A stretch of 64,000 nucleotides of DNA from Bacteroidaceae bacterium (GCA_017464345.1 JAFUAH010000006.1:124001-188000); one strand, 5' to 3'. Shown: positions 21,101 through 27,200, counted from the first letter of the stretch. Numbers and translations: made by a program. The notes: generated by a model not told the origin, from the sequence alone.

Positions 21101-22366
21101 TTGCAGACCCACTACCTTTGTATCGATCCCACACACCGCTATCGCATCACCGTGAATGCCAACAACGAGATGAAGGAGATAGGTGACAGCTATGGTGCCA
21201 CGACGGAGGACTACTGGAAACTCTCGGACATCAACTATGGCATCCAGGACACCAAATGGCTTCTGCAGCCCGTGGGCACGCAGACGGAGTGGCCCTATAA
21301 TGAGAAGCCACTCAGTGTCCGTGTGAACAAGGGTGGACACAAGCCCGACCCGTCGACGGGGTATGGACTGGCAGGAACGGAGAACGAGGACAACAACTAC
21401 TATGCCTCGCTCTATGTGCCCTTCGACAGCCGTCTGTCGAAGACCATCGACGCTGCCTTCACCAACACCAACGAGGCTCCGTCTCCCAAGGCTCTGACGC
21501 TGAAGTCCGTCAGCCAGCTTAACAACATGGATAACCCGCAGTTCATCCCGGCCGGCTGGCCCGTGATCTTGCGCACTAGCCAGCCCGTCACCTCCATCAC
21601 CAAGGAAGACGGTTCCATGATGAAGACAGACCCGCATGTAGACCTCTACCTGCCCAATCCCACACCTACCAGCATTCCCGAGAACTATGCCAAGATAAAT
21701 CTCTACGGACAGTATCTGGAGCAAGAGCTGACATCCGATGTCATTACGGCACAGACCAATGATGTCTGCAAGGCTGAGGCTATCCGGCGCACGATAGCTG
21801 CCGACCATCAGTTTGTGATGGTAGTGGGCCTGCCCTTTGCCGAGGAAGGTACCAATAATATGTATGGCGACGCGAACTATTCGCGCGACTTCTATGCTTA
21901 CAAGACAGCTGATGCTGTAGGCTTTTATGCTAACAAGAACTGGCAGCGAGGCTACTATGACGCTTCGTCCAAAGAGAACAACGGCGTGGGCACGGCAGAA
22001 CTGTTCGAAGCTTTGTCCCAATCGGAGCAGTCAGTACGCATCCAGAGCCACTGGGCTACGGCCCGCAAGGCCACCTCTGAGCAACGAGAAAACAAGTATG
22101 TCTATCACAACCGCGCCTACTTCGTTCACGACTACGAGCCTTCGTCGCCTGGGGTGAAGGAGGACGACTTCTTCTTCTTCCTCTTCGACGATGTCGAGCA
22201 GCCCGCGATGGAGGATGGACTGCTGCCCCTGGTGCCCCGTTGGGGTGTCTATGACCTCAGCGGTCGTCTGGTACGCAGCCGGGAGGCCGTGCTCAACGGT
22301 ACGTGGCGGCGTAACCTGCCCCCGGGCATGTACATCGTGAACGGACGCAAGATGCCAGTAAGGTAA
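3161..22366 (+). CDS. Giant 6,401-residue T9SS-secreted surface protein with 18 repeated modules
   Basis: Signal peptide: hydrophobic core MVLTLLMLLVGGF, likely cleaved after SEAWA (residue 49). The body contains 18 divergent modules of about 240-450 residues. Each has part A, a segment of the form Y-hydrophobic-N-x-x-G-x-x-A, then LP-x-x-I-K-S-P-L-V-x-x-Y-x-Y-Y and a strand IYVTY, and part B, L-D-G-x-x-Y-N-L, a W, then GDPYDV-x-L-x-N and a FILM/LMAATG stretch. DPY marks fall near residues 208, 463, 717, 957, 1241, 1663, 1928, 2155, 2426, 2695, 2943, 3184, 3444, 3827, 4273, 4666, 5077 and 5512. A YYASLYVPFD region precedes a T9SS sorting tail (GVYDLSGRLV, then PPGMYIVNGRKMPV). I recognise no named family for the module; part A recalls MucBP-like beta-grasp repeats only by layout. 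Likely a cell-surface adhesin or binding filament. It shares an operon with the lipoprotein gene 29 bp downstream. Confidence 0.88.
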   Translation: MERKMYSMTEEARQLDSNEHISGSRRKWRGMVLTLLMLLVGGFASEAWAVDVTVNYVIVALDGSRALTIKNQSATVGADLRMSTQLAKYKSPMVLDSEYSFYTTFANAQARTSAITTVPATVPGDTIYVRYTFEPANASRIGLTDGALYNIRRVGDAAKTGGSTSYLVQDNYSTDICAYFSAGNKASLYTGEQSLRTGRFMWKLNVKDPYQLTIQTQRADDKNYADWYLSATGAGDGFKNIRQVQTLATAQKNKVWAYGIVPGDADGAYKLIVCDNATGLVSAGLDEQGHGYLNNARSERLDYAGWSNHTGSNKVADYSDLEFKAVNVYHIINKAGRKALSLAAGTLTTLAVPDELKTPYITSDASYKFFDTQEHAQAYSRDGSTTGEITTVGEIQGTSVYIGYQWDGTVPSGLPRLDGTSWHQVLSDSGNKYFITSGATHTSTTNTATVGTDYPYLWSFMGGDPYDIILANLAANESNGSTYQLALSDNYKAYDTQYGWYRLRMSASGGFSTMIVNSGTAGRYNLITLSSDGFVGTENYVRALWSNNNDVLFIRLGASYKNNSDARYRFQFPEVPIAQVKFHLTTQLGGVELTAMQTVVDYASVTIALPENLRRKYCSYTFYPTPADADAGTNPLTTYDDVVANCTPEDGVYQVYVKYAVGVLPFERSTDYATAHWYRMTAEGAAYTRWSGSQLVAGGDGLSNTVYTHDYQYAFEGDPYELRLMNREGGEGNYLGVSASPNNGDDITPRSSGMLTWEIVDDGTTSNTFQLRAFGTAGTATPYYAGYTSGAAKYYISAMTMGVEELPERTYTYYIVDNTGRLAISAEVSQRVTTPITFQSLPATIRSPYIEDEELTAYLAKTSLGVSYSRTTYSLSSLTDETPITAEGSNTDIYIRYTTDHLQEKTLRINGKRSYNVVRVSGSEYVHSVSESAVGYNSSATLDNKRDKAYLWSMAGNDPYAVLLQNTQQAGKYFTINTSSYPPAFSLGSVSGTSSANTFFILMAGSSSDETQVKLMAATGTSITGAEELRFENNLPTAHYYIIDRQHKVVIDAEASGDASDLEVPVSIQSPLVSRYHYWKFQSLSANANGSGTPNVLDADATYYVKGGETEITSIGEALGGGDIHIYCTYDVADEDMFANAKHYRAKGYDEGKEEVDDGNGNKVNTNATAPMYLLKFLHGESFYQEDGHDALMGTAQKAVYPYNNGDAGLYVYGQEQWETQLESAATTRGRWPWYLESETLDPYHVYVSSRQSQAGSYSYLRTYKPQDYSEIVTGVITLADTVKLSSKNPDKYTRQKPTEYMILGTTGHGRFVTVEKVAIDLNSDGDTEDSDENERRTVTSFEQYWKNNPTANNLLEAAGKGRVTANEESVSLTSAQQNYLENTDIARRKGEWHQYKAWANSAPWTKRTDGTTNKKYEYKDHWFQTISMGDGEFALEETSLSAVLVLLDQHGWEIVRLNLPNGPDDPMRAERYAAMQKYSSPMVKAYHYWKTGSKVPGYHKFKVSDYAVDENEQEYTSAKLGFLEPDEDGVYRGLLPNYELQGKVGNMSRDWYVTYEVKDEYADSYRAAATEGATQASAFMLGQGNGTTTLWATTTDGNDITTDVTPTEYDDISDQMLWYLHPNFNIDREMGYLYKGQAGAQDDALTKVETDAENYANGVNGFDPYNVQIQNKAYQNKYITTNAASAALVAGLWQGPESGTITIGLQTLDVRFTAMGHDQKTIQGSNATFMVVDDGHGNMRLMPRFDHNRVVQALSTVVAQAAAAATGDKKGVQTTLLTHPTEYTYHVVNKNGREAITYKKQYFSPDAFSPDEHFPDELRAYGAKNFRYYPLSEFDPDPLSRGVYRLVSGTPASLDTYAVFGNKGDVFVMYDLDDSKLLSSLYNLKLNDTNFLHYDASGNTTSATATSLDTDETKDQENIWRIATNNGDPYDVRLYNFRQPDIPMSVATLGTSPTATENQTYQTFILTAQDAANMKFRLLATHSESATSDLTPYAYLGLSGTTPQVLTTSPQWFKLYPVTLGFTYKLYDLAGNLTLQSTVSDVTDMTPALPQVMKSPLVKQYYYYRDEAQAIPITSLASTVDNIVYVGYEPYPLEEASLKLDGSEPYTLFDKDHPSNLYALNNGTTGDVRRQSSIYLREPYYRWYLTARQVDGKYDPYDVTLTTGYNNYAWSNNMVEYVNEATTTGSHNLSLQPTTSHRYMIMTGVKEDGIQYVEILQKKVDSKGYRPNCTNRYQYVYYNNDGRLNAGQGASYVHENANMQFRFQPAYTYHVLNLQGKEAVSTIVGRMLKSDTELELEDVIKSPLVDTYHYYDATSFDVSADGVYTLKSTAKELTLLSEAKTVDIYVTYGKHEINNLIDLNGQTAYNMITGTPASGTHGSYTWYDAEARSLKGTNQYYRNGAYVTDANPDAEAQKTRPYLWRFFGGDPYALTIQNALYTDRYIYRGNGVNQYGSVLNLGTTNDENFRTFILTGTKDDTSTTEDDDFKFQIMGSGIYSQTNNTYKCKFQYLGRNVTDNPHRNHTGIELWGFEFGWGDFIYGTSIVRVKLQPQNQGKITYIVLNKRGDEAVHYRVDATQKLPPELPAAIKSPYAKNFKYYTSDAKTTEIISDNADTYMVDGAEVYVTYDADTDALADAALDLTGSDSYNLWTNGVYLYNASAADDDKIVTDASPARYDDTMHEWYLVGNGNPENVLDPYNVHLKSKQKPTKYIEMATYDPDMPGNTLSSIIAHSDGNEVPAFILMDGQPGNLELLAATGAKTNQAAADDEIDNRLMYLGYYAEPQLMGPGSDPLHPVNRSGMNQVQIRLKQPLSGVVYHIINLNNVEVVQYTVAASKGDALAVPEPIRSPFATQWNYYSDAACTQSLSAVPSAGSDIYVTYVYDDATATHLQLDGQRFYNLSVANGYIQENEGSISVLEQTTLSSEEANVAANLWAFDGQTASKGIDPYGLNLLNKPYNDIVAGAALSYVSDTGNPMQMSDGETENFHSTFFLVGSDPAGPYEMVLASGQNITNNVLAYVSRQEETTVSLTRDAAYQHENAALQIRLTSPVNLYLYKVQDRSGNVAIQAWGEGVAGAIPEIPSVIKSPLVSRFYYDVESLPYTTGEDEVVVTYDVDDETTLQPYLNGAKLYNLMLRDSCYMKSSGTDVSLEQDTKQSNLGTPATVVGGGNDPYIWKPSANMGDGRLDPYAIILRHSNDNVLCSSSSSLSLGTNDIVLATTPGAGTYQKFILLEGSDGRYQFMAATGEDLDSKPDQNLFAYLGVTGDNQAKLLIGNTYAQDRAAIQMELVPFQYTYTYVVVNNNRYEAIRNESVHDAGDPVSLPLGLNSPLIDANKYTYYTPEAFTTTGDWGTTRFEYAADSASHTISTLPYNNQTIYVRYKYTPTAGGLDIGNTGEAPKVKYQVGYITSDMQRYLYANTAGNVKDIYTASAPSSNANYLWKLDGNGDPYDVRIINMHDNRSGDVLDLREVWWYSKNGNTSLSWSGRAPYPHMYPEEGDPVTYTVAVDGENNVTGTNKTTRFAIVEHPDGGYRLMLIAPFTWHDELDGVDRGNTNFGTYFLFNLSSNRFTSISTSSSTPESGDPIYFIPATTHNYRFHLTTKIEERTLVVDKEKQMVRDLFSLPEELQRKYCTYTYKYYTTDADEDHREPVEKGTLGAVEREVEADNFGITYYPYFPAIDGDNSKWVDIYVDYEVIPKGEPNGIPFNLMTSDRARTQALFDPSSGILDVAFDLTSYDKMVETLSWTGLRRCDYLYFMVLKTNNDYSNNNGQYFLRRESNGRISWLNNDFRLYQDSEKNYNKWPYARCAEAYRENDHDPFQEKRWLWSFAGDPYDLYIFNTSAAVEETYNAITGETTFNTHRDHLVSYQTLVSTSGTTTEHMVNTPGYEELAPRRYLWGLAEGQGANSSQTFSLITSEFQYDEEDDVYRNPAIPNIEEKPLYWRMDKSVVEGATEVMLQPRAQTNTTLDYNLQVLPFEPTKFVDLRFIVRRDDEVGKTTDDKSKGTYLGNYPVSVADSISSGLILPGDAAAKSQASSQFIDRLSSGTVRMFYELTDRMFAAGDVIDTEHPETLPLELRRQFCNYTVYTDDYRSTGDYTVSGDYFRGTPQTDPVTGDPIYNEAGMLMYNFFKYQRDGSGNLILLPSGDPLVVGTAPQTIYVKYEVTTDKFLKKRPTKEEVDEMLANNDHVYFMDFANPNLMKGQKLGYNTGHHTYYDEKTTFEGQIGRLYGGLSAEKRIWDGTQFVDDTNQRFNYCHYRTTTNRMESVPENLKWYFVGDPYKLQVYCTHDEFNKETVRLDGEDCTPGTVPSNLCRFDPTESNFQFVVDCVHFRTPDENFIDERRTLDYIDADGNNITVENANYGKPYYDNFYWEVVPTTTDDKEAFALRFRADNQILGYRNVFYYLAHDGLKRTYREARSDNPKAYNINLSYDENNTRHLSGRYVGYHQANDVNCVIRLTQPTKIYFTAYKETYGGQPVVKEELSEYFGLGETLTEVPRHLQRKFVKYGNLEYQTSSPDTWHTASFPFTMYNDSAYNLENCNLVDPVHTIANEWVHQEGAYGENLAVTGNYTKTRASFKFRVTYEVDDMTKDGIHLFTTPAEFANASVQPQWLDVTVGGNNWMYYDKANLDAEKMENDTLRVSRYPTSAIAEQANSGWGTGLKGLHWAFIGDPYKFNIINRRRWEDVGSPRTEVDGSNFWLGTDYGQHNQLEGGVYKYYNYTQLGDTKENNAYNSDDTENGNTEWSLMMCKTGGTSDYFLRTASLKTTSVDDLVGDYSNDHAPSNMTNNYARIVRKDFTNLDGSADPQKSAYVLETFSLDTKTNEIHKAEIRTAVAKDEDGANNDCFDATVHIYNTAGELKATLKHVEVVYGDVVNSLPKTLKRYGCNYIECYQIYHLGYTEEMLKDPTSAATVARTEYIKNTVANLNNFTGANLMGSIKTFSDATLDRSKVITDINGRKYIEVAYVYEVEDDVARFFTSVEDAQQDNYYWSNAYYQWDQTYKGTNVRVVTYENVFDHYEYNSDGHIVNEVYKQVEKVEYRSGEEISTPAYGWLNSHVGVSQAYGDETTQSEDNRQKWSFVGDPYDFELKNYSQYLENSHSAFTYAKNNDLNRNELNASDTQNSHWAIVQGLQKTAVVNGKTVKVVDEEGNPVYVYYLALIDDETGLATDFVTFDRAAENRDLPSSEQNLFMKGSPLEDDPTGNFYNNATKEVRPFYLADLQSYANWVVYHLVIAHQHSLDYTDDFDTELTTAAQRTEAKRIIDQHLVEWLKYNYPSYMQTTTVSDGTRNYTKVTEQFLPTYVATGEGKVTADQPLKGQLKTSTITEIEKLLKTASLRDVVNDSISDYSVQRVGIGNTLTVPWYMKRQFCNYKLYQRDVLRSVTSTRPAYEEDGVTQKTFIDPETGEEKPAYEVDWVSVTEEPEARDYATVVAENGNLITKLNASHRNRMVVVDVVYTINDDEFRFSDKGRNTTAWYSMLTQNDNDGLMNFSYREGIGARHGREVHYTNNYLWAPEGDPYGFVMHSRYATVNGTGWDDVVVTTAGKLPTAVDAVKDKVGTIDYATAYSPGETLDKADSDGAVYTGYYGNIRYLHDRITHPGRGTLRPTWGARNAVYEMFAGNYERTFLMHPTSAYVDVSGDKFGSFYMVHNTSRHGAELHYYNDAKTIRSDKDANWRMMTTPEQLLPYFSRSGYVGGLEPDIANRFENQSLYSTLRYYKDNYRTNPLVIDFKTIDSARELVYGGKFYKNGGAELDYTDRRPTEADDLPLTFVSNNLKPLQQGYYRIVAFSRDALDKDAEDLDGTGITGIQGPRYISGYRFKSEREFEGYVDDDENDATPMKLKAGSRCLHFIETDEEHTTLKTFEELNAKIRSLEGSSHYERDIEPHPAMRGNIEILPAEYDPSSIFYFQPTGDKYNRFRFGTQGLQVVGTVGQTRLDDMGTGTDFRMDDIGGTAVTMRVLAATPSDADSDHTWDSDVTSGVAQNLQTHYLCIDPTHRYRITVNANNEMKEIGDSYGATTEDYWKLSDINYGIQDTKWLLQPVGTQTEWPYNEKPLSVRVNKGGHKPDPSTGYGLAGTENEDNNYYASLYVPFDSRLSKTIDAAFTNTNEAPSPKALTLKSVSQLNNMDNPQFIPAGWPVILRTSQPVTSITKEDGSMMKTDPHVDLYLPNPTPTSIPENYAKINLYGQYLEQELTSDVITAQTNDVCKAEAIRRTIAADHQFVMVVGLPFAEEGTNNMYGDANYSRDFYAYKTADAVGFYANKNWQRGYYDASSKENNGVGTAELFEALSQSEQSVRIQSHWATARKATSEQRENKYVYHNRAYFVHDYEPSSPGVKEDDFFFFLFDDVEQPAMEDGLLPLVPRWGVYDLSGRLVRSREAVLNGTWRRNLPPGMYIVNGRKMPVR

Positions 22367-22395
22367 AGTTTTGAAAGCTGAATTCTGAAAATCGT

Positions 22396-24117
22396 ATGAA
22401 ACGCATATTCTATACCGTATCGTTGCTTGCCGTGCTGGCAAGCTGTACTGACAATCACATTCTCCCCCCGGATGGAGGCAATGCGCGGGGGCAGGGCATA
22501 GCCTTCACTACTGCAGTTGCTCCCAGCCGTCAGGCCACGGAGGATATGACCACTCGCGCCGATGGTTCGCTGGTGAACCGTCTGGAGACACAGCTGCCCA
22601 CTACAGCTACGCGCACTTACTACCTTTGGAACAACGACACCAAGACGGTGACGGCGAAGGAGGCTGCGTACTACGTGGGTATCTACGGCTGTTACACAAA
22701 GGACAGTCTCTGGAACGACTACACCGTGGCGGGCAAGAAGCCTACGGCCAACTTCTTCTACAATCAGAAGGCCTCGGTCGGGGCGGGTGGGGTGCTCTCT
22801 TACTCTCCCGAACGCTTCTGGCCGAATGCCCTGCGTGACGGCGAGACCGACGAATACCAGCGGGCTTCCTTCTGGGCCTACTACCCTTGGAACGAGGCAG
22901 CCTCCGGCGTGGGCGACTATGGTATCAGCATCACGACGGACGAGAACGGCGTGCCCGCCGGAGGTGGCATGGGCAAGGTGAAGTTCACCATGCACCCCGA
23001 CGCTGCCGAGCAGAACGACTTCCTCATCTCGGAACTCACGGCCGACTGCTCCAAGGACCTCTATCCCCTCATTGACGACGGCGATGGCGGACTGACACCG
23101 AAGCGCGTGCCCCTGCGCTTCCACCACATGTTGGCGCAGGTCAGGCTCTATGCCTTCATCCGGGGCACCGATCGTCTGGTGTATGCCGATGCCAACGCCG
23201 ATGGCATAGATGACGTGGCCGACGGCACTTGGTTCGACAGTTGGACGCTGAACGGCACCATCATGGATGCCTATGGCAATGTCTTCACAAAGAAGGGAGC
23301 CGACCAGGTGGAACAAACCACGACGGGCAAGCCCGACCTGACCAAGGCCGAGTTCGTGGCCCTGGGGCTGAAGGTGCCCGACGAGGCGAAGTCCGTGCGC
23401 TGGAAGCGGACGAGCGTATGGGACGTGACCCACTCGCGTCGGCGTTCCGACATCCGCTACTCCATGTCGTTCAATAATATCCATACGCAGGCCATTTATG
23501 AACCGACCATTACCTACAGCGCTGGCTCCTACACCACCCGCACCAACATTACCGTGACGGATGCTGCCACGGGCTCGGCCACGGTGAACCACTACATCAT
23601 GAATCCCTACTGGTTCCGCTTCAACGATAAGGGCGAGCGCGTCATGCTCAACGAAAACTACATGTACGACTATTTCGAGGATACAAAGGGTTACAACAAG
23701 TTAGATGCCTCTGACCCGACCGAGGACGGTCGTGACTGGAGCACGTACGCCACGGGCAACATCTTGGGCTACGAAATCACAGGTACCACGGGACAGGAAC
23801 TGCTGGACCGCGCTTCCGCAACCCCCACCAAGCACTACAACTACGCCCCGGGTAACATCCTGCTGGTCGTTCCCCAACAGCTGACCGACGACGATGTGCC
23901 CAACATCGTCATCACGGCCACGGGACTGGATTCCAACGACAACCCCGTCACGGCCAAGGTCACCATCAATATGCTGCAGATGAACCTGAAGTGGGAAGCC
24001 GGCTTCATCTACTGCTATGCCTTCGTTGATGAGCTCATGCCTGGCGACGACAAGGTGCGCGGCCCGGAGACCATAACCGTCGTCTTCGACCCCACTCGGG
24101 AGACCGACCAGTGGTAA
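22396..24117 (+). CDS. Fimbrillin-like surface lipoprotein partnered with the giant protein
   Basis: A 573-residue lipoprotein: signal MKRIFYTVSLLAVLASC with lipobox Cys17. The rest has fimbrillin-family features in order: FFYNQKA, S-P-ERFWPN, SFWAYYPWN, a long acidic DGNG-rich middle, NDFLIS, and VPLRFHHMLAQVRLYAF, the element that in fimbrillins marks the donor/acceptor beta-sandwich. It starts 29 bp after the giant gene's stop with no promoter between them, so the two are almost certainly co-transcribed. In Mfa/Fim systems, accessory fimbrillin-like lipoproteins anchor or cap the fibre; by analogy this could anchor or organise the giant protein at the outer membrane, which is inference. 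It ends before a strong hairpin. The C-terminus has no T9SS tail, as expected for a lipoprotein. Confidence 0.8.
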   Translation: MKRIFYTVSLLAVLASCTDNHILPPDGGNARGQGIAFTTAVAPSRQATEDMTTRADGSLVNRLETQLPTTATRTYYLWNNDTKTVTAKEAAYYVGIYGCYTKDSLWNDYTVAGKKPTANFFYNQKASVGAGGVLSYSPERFWPNALRDGETDEYQRASFWAYYPWNEAASGVGDYGISITTDENGVPAGGGMGKVKFTMHPDAAEQNDFLISELTADCSKDLYPLIDDGDGGLTPKRVPLRFHHMLAQVRLYAFIRGTDRLVYADANADGIDDVADGTWFDSWTLNGTIMDAYGNVFTKKGADQVEQTTTGKPDLTKAEFVALGLKVPDEAKSVRWKRTSVWDVTHSRRRSDIRYSMSFNNIHTQAIYEPTITYSAGSYTTRTNITVTDAATGSATVNHYIMNPYWFRFNDKGERVMLNENYMYDYFEDTKGYNKLDASDPTEDGRDWSTYATGNILGYEITGTTGQELLDRASATPTKHYNYAPGNILLVVPQQLTDDDVPNIVITATGLDSNDNPVTAKVTINMLQMNLKWEAGFIYCYAFVDELMPGDDKVRGPETITVVFDPTRETDQW

Positions 24118-24134
24118 TTAATGGGGGGCACTCA

Positions 24135-24232
24135 GTCTCGTACAGGTTCCGCCTTCGTCCTGTACAAGATAGCGTTCCGGCCCGTACGGGATTCGACTGA
24201 AACCTGTACGGGCCGGAACGCTATCCTATATG
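24135..24232. repeat. Second 22-bp phased array of palindromic cores
   Basis: Core-like units start at 24135, 24157, 24179, 24201 and 24223, exactly 22 bp apart: TCTCGTACAGGT, TCCTGTACAAGA, GCCCGTACGGGA, ACCTGTACGGGC and TCCTATATG. The array occupies the space between two convergent genes and contains the long hairpin at 24168-24225. It belongs to the same family as 2574-2699. Confidence 0.7.
24168..24225. terminator. Long hairpin between convergent adhesin operons, probable bidirectional terminator
   Basis: GATAGCGTTCCGGCCCGTAC at 24168-24187 pairs with its reverse complement at 24206-24225, a 20-bp perfect stem (22 bp with one mismatch) around a 14-nt loop. It lies between the stops of two convergent genes (24117 and 24295). 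There is no T-run directly after either arm, so termination is inferred from position and stem strength. The hairpin may equally reflect the palindromic repeat array it sits in. Confidence 0.6.
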
Positions 24233-24251
24233 CGTGCGCATGCACGTGCGT
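24227..24251. other. 25-nt alternating pyrimidine-purine tract
   Basis: All bases from 24227 to 24251 alternate pyrimidine and purine (TATATGCGTGCGCATGCACG and on). It resembles the tract in the giant gene's leader (3062-3095) and is followed by an AT-rich stretch at 24252-24275. Confidence 0.55.
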
Positions 24252-24294
24252 TTTCCTTATATTATATATATTATAGGGAAGGGAATGATGGGGA

Positions 24295-27200
24295 TTATTC
24301 CTTCCGGGGACGGATGGGGAGGGCATCTACGTTACCCTGCTCCCAGAAGCGGACTTTGCTGTCACCAAGAGTGCTCTCTGGCTGGAAATAGAATACCTTG
24401 CCCTCCTCGGGACTTGAATGAACAGTAGTCCACAAATATCCTACGGACTGATCCTTCTGTGATGTGGACATGGTCGTCCCGTCATTCTGGTTGCCAGAGT
24501 AATAGCTCGATACAGGGATATACACGACAGGTTCGGTGCGCTGCCCGCGTGTGACGGTTGTGGTGCGAGCCTTGGTGTAGAAGTATCCGCCCTGCTTGCT
24601 ACCCACAGCATCCGTCCACATGTTGAGTTGGCTGGTTCCGCTGTAGGTGGTTGCAGCAGCGTTGCTGCTGACATACTCTGTGATGGGGCTGGAGGGGATG
24701 ACAAACGTGCCGAAGAGGTCGCGGGCAGGCACCATGAACCCTACCGGGCAGGGGTCGTAGAGGGTCTTGGTCGTGTTCCAGAAAGCGTAGTTAGGATAAC
24801 TACCTCCAGACTTGCCACCCCACCAGTGGTATGCGTTCACTTTTATCATCTTCTCTGGGGAACTGATGGCCAGGGGCACATAATTTACACTTTCCTCTGA
24901 GCGTGTTAGAATCTGGAAATTGTTGGTGATGGACGAAGAGCCAGAGGAACCATAGATGTCGCGCACGCCTTTATTGATGTAGTTTACCATCGGCAGTGCC
25001 GTGGGGCGGCCCCACTGATAGACCGTGCTAGTGCCCCTAATGAGGTCTTGCTTGGCCTCTTGACGCACCTTCAGGTAGATGACCTCGTTTGTTCCTAATT
25101 CGTCGTTAGGTTGGGTCTGTGCTATTTTCACCCACACCTCGCGCGGTTCGTACTTGCGCCATTCCATGTCATCGGGCACCCAGCCCAGATTGACGGGCAA
25201 TATTTGTGCCGTCGGGGTTCCACTGGCATCGCTGAGTTGGGCAATCTTGGAACCATTGGCATAGGAGGGATAGGACTTGTCTACATTCTCACCGCTGTTG
25301 GGGTAGACCTCATCGGTCGCCCAGATGTGCCATGTCCACAGCACTTCGGGAGAGCCGGCAGTCTGGGTCGTGACGGGATAGGTGGTGCCACCCACGGTGC
25401 TTGTGTATTCGACTGTTCCGGCATCGTCAGTGTAGGCTCTGGTGACAACGCGTGTCTTTTTCTTTCCCTTCAATGCTATGACACAGTTGCCTGGCTGGAT
25501 GTTCTGCACAGTGAACCCAATTAGTCCGATGGTACTTTCCGTAGGCTGAGGACTGGGGAGGCTTGCATCGGTGAACATGTCGTGTACATCTTGCCAGATG
25601 ATTTCTGTCGTGATGTCTGTCGTAGTCCAGAAGGTGCCGTCCTCCCATCTTCCATAGTGTTCATCCCTGATTTCCACTTTCTTTTTTATGCCTGCAGCAG
25701 TCTCCTCAGGCGTGATGCCCTTGATGGGGTCGTTGCTGATGTCGGTTATTTGGTTCTGGGGCAAGGGATTATTCACCTGTTTCAGTATGTTGGCGTATTC
25801 AATGGGGTTGCCTACATGGTCGAGGAATATGTTGCCGGGATTGCTGACGGACTCACTCCCATTCTGATAAGAGTTTCCATAGACCGCGGGGAATAGGTAG
25901 GAGCCATTTGCATTTACGATGTAGCAATTTGCTGTATTGTAGTGATTGCCGACGTAGTCTGACTTCATGGCTAATCCTTTACTGGATGCTCCGTCGGGCA
26001 GATGGGTAGAAAGGTTTAGGTCTGTAACGTTATTATTGGTGCTCAGGATGGATTTATGGTTGCGCTCGTAAACAGGACTCTGGGCCGTCATCTCGTAGGT
26101 GAAAGTCGTATAAGTCCCCGTTGTTCCAGCCTGTTCTGTGGAGGTCCCCGGATTGTTGCTGCTCCAGCCGGAAACGCTGCTTAGCCAGACGACAGCATTG
26201 GCGTCGTTCAGATTGTAACTGGCCGTGGCATAGTTGAAACTTTCGTCTTTTGGCGTGGCGAACCCCAGCACCTTCCATCCCACGGCGTGGTGCTGATTGG
26301 AGCCTTCGGAATAGCTGGAATAATTCTTATAGTTCTGAAAACTATGGATGCGGAACGAACCGCTCTGTGAGGCACTGGTATTTTGTTCGTAAGAGTCGCT
26401 GCCCTGTTGGTACAGGTTGGTGCCGTAGTTGGTGGTCTCTCCGTGTTCGGGCACATTGCTCACGGGGGAGTCCGTCTCATAGTCGCTGAGGTTAGGCTCT
26501 ACGAGCAGGTAGTAGTCGCCGGAGAGTTCACCGATGGTTATTTTGTAGGTGACGGTGTAGCCTGGGGCCCAGAGGTCACCTGTCATGCCCCCGGCGGCTG
26601 TGCGGATGGTGCGTGTCTCGAGTTCGCCGTCCTTCTGCAGAGTCACCACCAGTTGGGCCTCGCTGCCCAGGGTTTGCGGCATGAGGAACATCACTTGGCC
26701 CCCGTCGATGTAGGCATTGCTGCCGTAGGTCGTGACGTCGTGTCTGACGTCGATGGCGTAGTTGGCGAAGACGGCATCTTCCACGGCCCACGAACCCGTA
26801 GAGGGGGTAGCCGGGCTGGGTGTGTAAGTCCCCGTACTCTTGATGTGCAGCAACTGTATGTTCCGTATGGTTACGTCGGTGGGCATGTTGCCCTGGGCAA
26901 AACGAACGGCCGTGAGGATGTGGCGGAACTGCAGGGAGACCACCTTGTCATCGTCGCCCAGATGGCGTTCTTTGGGCGTGTCGCCCAGGTAACGCCCGGC
27001 TCCGGAAGGGCCGGCTTGCACGTCTATCTCGTTGGAGTAACCAAAGAGCAGGTCGCGCTGAGCTGCCACATCCCTCGGCACCACGTACTTGAAGGAGGGG
27101 GGCGTGTTGTAGGCTGGTGTGTTCATCACCTGTATGTCCATGTTCTCCAACGAAGGAGCCAGGGCAAAGAAACGCATATCTTTGGCCTTCCCGTCGTCAT

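Noticed and set aside
19721-22021. A 766-codon minus-strand frame, and others of 230-510 codons, opposite the giant gene
   Set aside because: They mirror the codon bias of the sense gene, change abruptly at its low-complexity parts and have no upstream signals.
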